From DATKEU01 sp035544495 (GTDB taxonomy: Bacteria; Myxococcota_A; Polyangia; Fen-1088): a DNA stretch of 25,302 bases. A program made the position numbers and the translations under genes. Shown here one piece after another: positions 19,617 through 25,302 of this stretch. The stretch's first letter is position 1. Each line of letters opens with the position of its first letter. The DNA is taken from assembly GCA_035544495.1 (NCBI GenBank), contig DATKEU010000297.1, forward strand, positions 1 through 25,302, written 5' to 3'. The notes under the pieces were generated by a model. The model searched no databases, was not told the DNA's origin, and was given only the letters and a program-made list of their open reading frames with translations.

Positions 19617-21722
19617 TCAGTCGAACTCGGCGAGGCCGGTCTCGGTCAGCAGGTAGAGCGCGCGCAAGAAGGTGAGGAGCTCCTCGGGCGCCAGGAAGTG
19701 GCTCATCCAGGCGCGCAGCGTGCGCCGTCCGTCGAGCATCGCGAGCACTTCGCCCGGCGTCGGTCCCAGGCGAAAGGCCTCGGGCGGAACGCGCGGGCGC
19801 TCGCTCTTGGCGACGTGGCAGTCCAGCACGCCGGCGAAGCGGCGCTCCAGGAGCTCGTACGGCAGATTGAGCACGCCCGCGCCGAGCATCTCGAAGGTGT
19901 CGAGGCCCAGCGGGAAGCTCTCCTGCGCGTTGCTGACGCCGCGGAAGAAAGCGAAGGTCCCCTCGGTCCAGGTGAAGACGTCGATCACCCGCTCGCGCAC
20001 CTGCTGCGACAGCAGGCGAAAGACGTCGAGCGGCTTCAGGAGCCCGAGGCCCACCAGCGTGTCGCCCAGCTTGCCGGCGTACTCGGGCAACGCGCCCAGC
20101 GCCCGCTCGAGATCGGCGGCCGCCAGCACGCCCTTGCCGACCAGGTATTCACCGAAGCGATCGCCGGGCAGGTTCGAGGCGACCGACTCGGGCGCGCCGG
20201 TCGCCAGATAGACCTCCTTGATCGCGCCGCTGAGCTCGAAGCGCAGAAGGCCGGTCTCGCGCGCGACCGCCAGATCCGACAGGATGCGCATCGGCGTGAT
20301 GATGCTGAGATCGCCGGCGCTGTCGGGGGGGCGCCGGGGCGCGCCCGAGACGAAGCGGCCGACGTCGCTGCGCGTGGCGCTGGCCCGACGAGCGGCGCCT
20401 TCCGCGCCCACCGGCAGCGGCGTCCACCCGGTGCCGCGCGCCTGCGAGCGGTCGGTCTCGCTGGCCCACTGATCGAGATCGACGACGGCCAGCGGTTGCG
20501 CCAGCACCTGCCCCAGCAGCGTGCCGCCCGCCGTCCGGCGGGTCGCCTCCGCCGCCGCGGCGCCGTTGCGCGCGCCCGAATCGGGGCGCGCCGGCTCGAC
20601 GTCGATGCGGAGATCGGCGGTGGACTCCTCGGAAGACAGTCGCTGCGCCGGCAGCGCGCTGGGGCTGGCCGCCGCGCGCGGCCCGGCGGCGTTCGCCGCG
20701 CCGGACCGCCGGCCGTCGGCGGCCGTGGGCAGCGGGCGCCCGCTGGCTGCCCGCGGTTCCACCAGCTTGCGCGCTTGCTGGGCCAGGCGCGCCGCCGCTT
20801 CCGGGCGGCTGTCGAAGAGGTCCGTGATGAAGTGCCGCAGATCGCCGGTGCCGACGCGCCGGCCGACGCCGAACATGTACTCGGCGAGATCGTCGCGGAA
20901 CGCGGCGGCGTTTTGATAGCGCTGCTCGGGTTCCTTCTTCAGCGCCCGCCGCACGATGCGATCCAGCGCCGGCGGCAGATCGTGAGAAAACCGCTCGAGC
21001 CGATCGAGGTGCGCGTCGCGCACCATCAGCAGCACGTCGAGGTCGTTGGGCGCGATGAACAGTCGCCGCCCCATGAACATCTCCGCCAGCACGACGCCGA
21101 CGGCGAACAGATCGCTGCGCGCGTCCAGCGACGTGCCCGCCACCTGCTCGGGCGACATGTAGCCGTACTTGCCCTTCAGCGTGCCGACCTGGGTCTTCGA
21201 TTCGCGCTCCTCGGCGCGGGCGATGCCGAAGTCGCCTAGCTTCACGTCGCCGCCCCTCGAGATGAAGACGTTCGACGGCGAGATGTCGCGGTGGACCAGG
21301 TTCATGGGGCTGCCGTCCATGTCCCGGGCGTTGTGGGCGTAGTCCAGCGCTTCCAGCAGCTCGACGGCGATGAAGCAGGCCAGCGTCAGCGGCAGGCGCA
21401 CCAGCTTCTGCGCGCAGGTGCGCAGCAGCGCCAGCCCGTCGAATCCGTCGATGAACTCCAGGGCGATGAAGTACCGGCCGGCCACCTCTCCGAAGTCGAG
21501 GATCTGCACGATCTTCGGGTGCGTCAGCTGCGCCGTCAGCTTGGCCTCGTCGATGAACATCGACATGAACGTCTTGTCCGACGCCAGGTGCGGCAGGATC
21601 CGCTTGATGACGAGGATCTTCTCGAAGCCGTGCGACGAAACGATCTTCGCGCGGAAGACTTCCGCCATGCCGCCGACGGCCAGGCGCTGCAGCAGCGTGT
21701 AGCGACCGAACTGCGAGGGCAT
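19617..21722 (-). CDS. Cytoplasmic Ser/Thr kinase with C-terminal DUF4388-like domain
   Basis: A kinase of about 701 residues. It has VGGMAEVF (Gly-loop), K40 in VIKRILP, D146 in HRDISPSN, D164 in DFGIA, and MSPEQ, giving a complete active kinase domain (about 5-270). Then comes a low-complexity Ala/Arg/Ser-rich linker (about 315-465). The C-terminal region (about 470-690) reads like a DUF4388 (PATAN-type) module: RILSDLAVARETGLLRFELS, then GAIKEVYLATGAPESVASN, with RFGEYLVGKGVL and LGDTLVGLGLL segments that recall MshEN-type helices. No membrane span is seen. ATG at 21722 has GAGGGA about nine bases upstream; an in-frame ATG at 21746 has no ribosome site and would add eight residues. It lies 15 bases from the end of the plus-strand kinase and downstream of the ferritin-like gene. 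Confidence 0.9.
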   Translation of the reverse strand: MPSQFGRYTLLQRLAVGGMAEVFRAKIVSSHGFEKILVIKRILPHLASDKTFMSMFIDEAKLTAQLTHPKIVQILDFGEVAGRYFIALEFIDGFDGLALLRTCAQKLVRLPLTLACFIAVELLEALDYAHNARDMDGSPMNLVHRDISPSNVFISRGGDVKLGDFGIARAEERESKTQVGTLKGKYGYMSPEQVAGTSLDARSDLFAVGVVLAEMFMGRRLFIAPNDLDVLLMVRDAHLDRLERFSHDLPPALDRIVRRALKKEPEQRYQNAAAFRDDLAEYMFGVGRRVGTGDLRHFITDLFDSRPEAAARLAQQARKLVEPRAASGRPLPTAADGRRSGAANAAGPRAAASPSALPAQRLSSEESTADLRIDVEPARPDSGARNGAAAAEATRRTAGGTLLGQVLAQPLAVVDLDQWASETDRSQARGTGWTPLPVGAEGAARRASATRSDVGRFVSGAPRRPPDSAGDLSIITPMRILSDLAVARETGLLRFELSGAIKEVYLATGAPESVASNLPGDRFGEYLVGKGVLAAADLERALGALPEYAGKLGDTLVGLGLLKPLDVFRLLSQQVRERVIDVFTWTEGTFAFFRGVSNAQESFPLGLDTFEMLGAGVLNLPYELLERRFAGVLDCHVAKSERPRVPPEAFRLGPTPGEVLAMLDGRRTLRAWMSHFLAPEELLTFLRALYLLTETGLAEFD

Positions 21723-21819
21723 CGATGCCGGTCCCTCGGTCGCCATGTGTCAATCACTATAGCAGGTGTGGCCGACCTCACGGTTGAAAGCCCGCCAGTG
21801 AGAGACGACGGCGCCCGGT

Positions 21820-22473
21820 TCAGCGACGCTTCAGCATCGCTCGGCGCAGCTGCAACGGATCCTGCGACTCGCCCACCAGCTCGAGGGCGCGGTACGCGGC
21901 GCGGCGCGCGCGGGCCTGGCTCTCCTCGTTGGTGGCCAGGATCGCCAGCGTCCGGCGGCCTTCGTCGTAGTAGCGGGACTCGTCGGGCGTCAGCACATCG
22001 CGGAAGAGGCGCGCGGTCTCGCCGTCGCCTTTGTCCTGGCAGTAGGCGGCCAGCGCCTTGAGCCGCGCGATCGCCATCGCCTTCAGCGTCAGGTGGCCGG
22101 CGGACGATCGCTCCTCGGGCGTCTGCAGCGAGCGCAGGAACGCGAACAGCTTCGAATAGCCCCCGTCGCGCGGATTGTAGCTGGTGAGATCGACGCCGAT
22201 CGCGGCGAGGCGGGCGGCGATCAGATGATAGTGCTTGGCGCCCTCGCCGCACTGCTCGGCCAGCAGCAGCTTGGCGGATAGATCATCGCAATCGGTCACC
22301 CAGAGCGCCGCCACCTCGGCCCCTTCGACGGCGGCCTTCAGCAGAAGGCGCAGAACGTCGGGGACCTCGAACCCTTCCTTGGAGATGGCGGCCGACAGCG
22401 CCCCCACCAGACGTTCGATCGACGTCTGGTTCTTGGCGTCCATCTCGGTCACGAAGGTCTCGGCGGCAGTCAT
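21820..22473 (-). CDS. Ferritin-like fold protein, probable (atypical metal site)
   Basis: A 217-residue all-helical protein. Helix 2 contains LLLKAAVEGAEVAAL (E50 and E53) and helix 3 contains LAEQCGEGAKHYHLIAARL (E73, E77, H81, H83). The later segment VLTPDESRYYDEGRRTL matches the last helix of ferritin-like proteins, where a DE..H pattern is usual; here Tyr replaces that His. The helix pattern resembles PaaA/PaaC-like and other ferritin-like proteins, but the E/H spacing is not canonical, so diiron binding is uncertain. The ATG at 22473 has AGGA five bases upstream and the frame before it is not conserved. No signal peptide is present. Its stop lies about 97 bases before the start of the kinase gene, on the same strand. 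Function is not known. Confidence 0.6.
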   Translation of the reverse strand: MTAAETFVTEMDAKNQTSIERLVGALSAAISKEGFEVPDVLRLLLKAAVEGAEVAALWVTDCDDLSAKLLLAEQCGEGAKHYHLIAARLAAIGVDLTSYNPRDGGYSKLFAFLRSLQTPEERSSAGHLTLKAMAIARLKALAAYCQDKGDGETARLFRDVLTPDESRYYDEGRRTLAILATNEESQARARRAAYRALELVGESQDPLQLRRAMLKRR

Positions 22474-22619
22474 GGAATCCTGTGGGGGATGCAGGTTTTG
22501 GCGTGGATGCGGCGCGGCGTCAAGCTCCGGCCCGAGAATGACGATGCCGCAAGGAGACCCTGCCACAGGTCGTGGTTCACCGCCACCGGCTCGGCAGATC
22601 GCCAACAGGAGACGGTTCC

Positions 22620-23828
22620 TTGTCACCATCCCACATCCTCCTTCGCGCAACGCTGGGCCTCGCTCTCATCGCGCTGGTCGCTTGCGGCGGCAGCCCGTCA
22701 GACGCAGGCATCGCGCCGATCACCAGCGCCGAGCCGAATTCGACGGCGGGCACGCTGGGCAGCCGGCTGGTCGACGTGCCGGTGCCGGACGATCCGGCCG
22801 TCGACGCGCTCAGCGGCGACAGCACCGCGGCGCCGCGGGTGATCTATCTCGTCTACGCCGACGGAAAGGCGCTTCCGAAGACCGACGTCGATGCCTGCAA
22901 CGGCAGCACGGCGCCGAAGTTCGTCTGCAACTTCGCCCCCACGCTGGAGGACTGTCAGCGGCAGATCCAGACGTACCTGGACAAGTGGTACGCCGATCTG
23001 AACGTCGTCTTCACGCTGACCCGCCCCACCAGCGGCCGTTATTACACCGAGGTCGTCTCGTCGGGGGGCGGCGCCTGGTGCAACGTCGACGCGCGCGTGG
23101 CCGGCGTGGCGCCGTTCCTGTGCAAGGACATCTACGGCGGCGTGGCATACACGTTCATGGGCGGCGACAACGCCAAGCAGACCGCCACCATCATCGCCCA
23201 GGAGCAGGCGCACCTGGTTGGCCTCGAGCACACGAACAGCGACAACGATCTGATGCTGCCCACCATCTGCCACAACTGCGACGGGTTCGAGGATGCGGAC
23301 AACACCGTGAGCGGCGATCGCTGCGCGCGGCCGACACAGAACTCGTATCAGCTGATCAAGGAGCGCCTCGGCCCCTGGACCGGCGGCGCCAAGCCGCAGG
23401 TGTTCGGCTGCAAGAGCGATTCGCAAGGGCCGATGGTCGCCATCACCGAGCCCGGTGACGGCGCGATGGTGGGCTCGGACTTTTCCTTGCGCGTCGAGGC
23501 CAGCGACGAGTGCGCCCTGACCATGGTGTCGGTCAACGTTTCGCCGCAGAAGCTGAGCGCGTCGATGTCGTCGGGTCCCTTCCAGTGGGACCTGACCAAC
23601 ATCAGCGGCCAGCAGACCATCACCGTCACCGCCATGGACGGCGCGGGGCACAGCTCGTCGACCAGCATCACTGTCACGGCGGGCGTGACGCAGTCCATGG
23701 CCGCCCCGGGCGACGATCCGACCAAGGCGCACGGCTGCTCGACGGCGGGCACCTCGCCGGCATCCGCCGCCGGGTCGATCTTCGCGCTGGCGTTGGTGGC
23801 GCGGCGCGGTCGTCGTCGTCGCCGCTAA
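22620..23828 (+). CDS. Lipoprotein with degenerate metzincin site, Ig-like domain and MYXO-CTERM-like tail
   Basis: A 402-residue surface protein. The start is TTG at 22620 with AGGAGA seven bases before it; an in-frame GTG 48 bases upstream lacks a ribosome site. The lipobox LVAC puts the lipid-modified Cys at residue 22. Residues about 70-230 look like a metalloprotease fold: Q194-E-x-x-H198-x-x-G201-x-x-H204 followed by TNSDNDLM (M212, the Met-turn position). The first His of HExxHxxGxxH is Gln, so zinc binding and catalysis are doubtful. An Ig-like or fibronectin-like module (VAITEPGDGAMVGSDFSLRV onwards) covers about 285-370. The C-terminus has GC, then a hydrophobic stretch (SIFALALVA) and RRGRRRRR, like a MYXO-CTERM sorting signal. 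It is convergent with, and overlaps by four bases, the hydrolase gene. Confidence 0.82.
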   Translation: MSPSHILLRATLGLALIALVACGGSPSDAGIAPITSAEPNSTAGTLGSRLVDVPVPDDPAVDALSGDSTAAPRVIYLVYADGKALPKTDVDACNGSTAPKFVCNFAPTLEDCQRQIQTYLDKWYADLNVVFTLTRPTSGRYYTEVVSSGGGAWCNVDARVAGVAPFLCKDIYGGVAYTFMGGDNAKQTATIIAQEQAHLVGLEHTNSDNDLMLPTICHNCDGFEDADNTVSGDRCARPTQNSYQLIKERLGPWTGGAKPQVFGCKSDSQGPMVAITEPGDGAMVGSDFSLRVEASDECALTMVSVNVSPQKLSASMSSGPFQWDLTNISGQQTITVTAMDGAGHSSSTSITVTAGVTQSMAAPGDDPTKAHGCSTAGTSPASAAGSIFALALVARRGRRRRR

Positions 23829-24874
23829 GGCGTGTTCTTGTAACGGACCATCATCCAGCCCGGGTCCTTGCACAGGCCGCAGGTCATGGCGGGATAGAAG
23901 AACGCCTTGGCGGTCTGGTCGCCCATCAAGAGGAAGCGAAACCAGGCCAGGGCGGGGGCGTGCATGGCGGCGTTCATGGCGTCCGCGTGGACGCCCTTGA
24001 ATTGCGCGTTGATGTACTCGGTCGTGATGGCGGTGAAGGTGTCATTGGCGACGGCGGTCGACCGGTCGTCCATGGTGGCGCTGACGATCAGCAGCGGGGC
24101 TGTCTGCTTGCCGAGGATGGTTTGATCCTTCTCGAACGACATGATCGGCATGAGCGGCATGGTGGCGATGATGCCAGTCGGCCCTGGTTTGTCGGCGGCG
24201 GCCGCCAGCGTGGCGCCGCCCCCCTGGGAGTGGCCCGCCGCGCCGATCTTCGTGATGTCCAGCTTGCCCGCGTAGATCCCCTGCGCGGCGGCGTTCTGTG
24301 CCACCGCCCAGTCGATGCCGGCCTTGTGAACGGCGCCGCCCGCGGTGGTGTTGGTGTGCGCGGCGACGACGACGAAGCCGTGCGACGCCAGATGGTCCAG
24401 CAGCGGCGCGTACTGATCCAGCGCGTACATCGTGCCGTTGTTCCAGCTGATGATGGGGTGCTGGCGCCCGCCCGCGCCGAGCTCCATCGGGCGGAACACG
24501 TCGTACCCGGCGTTCGGGCCGACGTTGGTGTCGCGCTGGGTGGGAAAGGGACCCTTGGCGGCGTAGTCGGTGATGGCGGGCCAGGCGCTGGCCGCCGCGT
24601 CGGCGCCGCCCCCGTCGCTGGCCGCGGCGTTCGCGCCACCGGAGCCGGCGTTCGCGCCACCGGTTCCGGACATGGTCTGGCCGCCGGTGCCGGCGGTCGC
24701 TGCGCCGCCGGCGCCACCGCCGCCCGCCTGCGCGCCGCCGGTGGCGGACTGACCCGCGCCGCCGGTGCCGGTCTGGCCGCCGCCGGGTGGGATGCTGCCG
24801 CCCGATCCGGACGAGCACGCGGCGGCGAGAAAAAGAGCGGAAACGGTCAAGGCACGGGCGCCTTCGCACTTCAT
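23825..24874 (-). CDS. Secreted alpha/beta hydrolase lipoprotein (PETase/lipase-like family)
   Basis: A 349-residue lipoprotein. The ATG at 24874 has GGAGG seven bases upstream. The signal peptide ends in LAAAC (Cys20), followed by a long Gly/Ala/Thr linker to about residue 95, common in myxobacterial lipoproteins. The catalytic domain contains the nucleophile elbow AAGHSQGG (Ser216), an acidic residue after the strand LLIVSATMD (D269 or D270) and a late His (H296 in KGVHADAMN). These positions match dienelactone hydrolase, lipase and PETase-like alpha/beta hydrolases, as does the final LAWFRFLLMGD. The natural substrate is unknown; an extracellular ester or polyester is plausible (inference). 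The C-terminus has two Cys (MTCGLCKD) that may pair. Its 3' end overlaps the neighbouring lipoprotein gene by four bases. Confidence 0.88.
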   Translation of the reverse strand: MKCEGARALTVSALFLAAACSSGSGGSIPPGGGQTGTGGAGQSATGGAQAGGGGAGGAATAGTGGQTMSGTGGANAGSGGANAAASDGGGADAAASAWPAITDYAAKGPFPTQRDTNVGPNAGYDVFRPMELGAGGRQHPIISWNNGTMYALDQYAPLLDHLASHGFVVVAAHTNTTAGGAVHKAGIDWAVAQNAAAQGIYAGKLDITKIGAAGHSQGGGATLAAAADKPGPTGIIATMPLMPIMSFEKDQTILGKQTAPLLIVSATMDDRSTAVANDTFTAITTEYINAQFKGVHADAMNAAMHAPALAWFRFLLMGDQTAKAFFYPAMTCGLCKDPGWMMVRYKNTP

Positions 24875-25120
24875 GGTGCTACCTCCGTCTTGCCGGCCGC
24901 CGCGATTGGACGGGCCGGACACGCTTTGGGTACAGACAAGAGTATCTCCAACCCGGAAAAAATGATCTGACCGCGCCGCGAAATGGCGATCCAGTGCGGC
25001 GCGCGGCTCGTACCGCTGCTGGGGCAAGGGCGCTCGCGCGCGGTGGCACCGCCTCCGTTGCCGCAGGCGGGCGAACTTCCGGTGGCGTCCACCGGGTGCC
25101 CCCGACAAGATGGAAATACC
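24875..25120. other. Divergent intergenic region
   Basis: 246 bases between the hydrolase and the ChrR-like gene hold both start signals (GGAGG for the hydrolase). The short stretch CCGGAAAAAATGATCTG near 24954 is AT-rich compared with its surroundings and may mark promoters, but I cannot identify clear boxes. No gene is visible. Confidence 0.4.
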
Positions 25121-25302
25121 ATGGAGCTCGCCGTCCCCCAGCATCATTTTTCGGACGAGATCCTGCTCGACTACTCGGCCGGCAACGCCAGGGAGCCGCT
25201 GGGCCTGCCGGTGGCCTGCCACCTGGATCTGTGCGGAGACTGCCGCGACCGCGTCGCCGATCTGGAGGCGGTGGCCAGCGCGTCGCTGTTGACCTTTGGT
25301 TT
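25121..25302 (+). CDS. ChrR-like zinc anti-sigma factor (3' end outside window)
   Basis: The first 60 codons of a gene that runs off the window. The translation starts MELAVPQHHFSDEILLDYSA and continues GNAREPLGLPVACHLDLCGD. It matches the N-terminal zinc anti-sigma domain of ChrR: a leading His, LLDYSAG, EPLGLPVA, then Hx3Cx2C (HLDLCGDC) and RVADLEAV. In ChrR this domain holds an ECF sigma factor until singlet oxygen or peroxide acts on the zinc site (family knowledge). GGA precedes the ATG by 8 bases (weak). ATG at 25110 is out of frame. Its usual partner sigma gene would be expected upstream, but here the upstream gene is divergent, so the sigma factor may lie downstream or elsewhere. Confidence 0.82.
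   Translation, partial: MELAVPQHHFSDEILLDYSAGNAREPLGLPVACHLDLCGDCRDRVADLEAVASASLLTFG

Noticed and set aside
25110..25292. Plus frame of 60 codons near the right end
   Set aside because: It is a shifted frame over the ChrR-like gene; the frame from 25121 has the zinc motif and family sequence.
1..25302. CRISPR arrays, tRNA or rRNA genes, transposases, integrases
   Set aside because: I saw no regular direct repeats, clover-leaf sequences or mobile-element proteins on either strand.

Overview
The window is very GC-rich DNA (composition not computed) that looks like a Myxococcota chromosome. The evidence is two Hanks-type Ser/Thr kinases, one fused to a DUF4388-type domain, a lipoprotein ending in a MYXO-CTERM-like tail, a second lipoprotein with a Gly/Ala/Thr-rich linker, a CxxxY-type CcmE, and two zinc anti-sigma factors. 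I see no tRNA, rRNA, CRISPR array, insertion sequence or phage gene. It reads as ordinary chromosome with several unusual details.

Layout. (1) 1-3650, minus strand: a truncated outer-membrane-type protein, a DedA membrane protein, and a three-gene ECF sigma / zinc anti-sigma / Spy-CpxP-like operon joined by two ATGA overlaps. (2) 3776-4093, minus: a small coiled-coil protein. (3) 4155-8017, plus: a compact run of a small membrane protein, moaB, moaA, an M20 dipeptidase and ccmE. (4) 8027-9562, minus: a LolC/E-type permease with extra membrane segments, divergent from an exported beta-barrel candidate at 9641-10777. (5) 10778-11760: structured intergenic DNA with a cobalamin-riboswitch-like core, a short PHB/PhaR-type regulator on minus, an AT-rich palindromic control region, and about 350 bp with no gene. 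(6) 11760-11975, minus: tatA. (7) 12083-17924, plus: a probable five-gene operon (SLT/LysM lytic transglycosylase, RluA-type pseudouridine synthase, class I glutamine amidotransferase, aguB, aguA). (8) 18087-21722: two convergent kinases 15 bp apart, followed (upstream on minus) by a ferritin-like protein. (9) 22620-25302: a degenerate-metzincin lipoprotein convergent with and overlapping a secreted alpha/beta hydrolase, then the start of a ChrR-like anti-sigma factor.

How the genes work together. The sigma operon looks like an envelope-stress circuit: sigma factor, membrane anti-sigma with a zinc-binding N-terminus, and a periplasmic chaperone or sensor. MoaA and MoaB serve molybdenum cofactor synthesis. 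AguA and AguB convert agmatine to putrescine, and the neighbouring amidotransferase may act on a glutamyl or amide intermediate (inference). Much of the rest concerns the cell envelope: Tat export, lipoprotein release, murein cleavage, haem delivery for cytochrome c, and surface lipoproteins.

The most notable points are the orphan riboswitch-like element facing the 3' end of the PhaR-like gene, the metzincin-like lipoprotein whose first zinc His is Gln and which carries both a lipobox and a MYXO-CTERM-like tail, the CxxxY CcmE, the repeated motif in the anti-sigma periplasmic domain, and the four-segment addition in the Lol permease.
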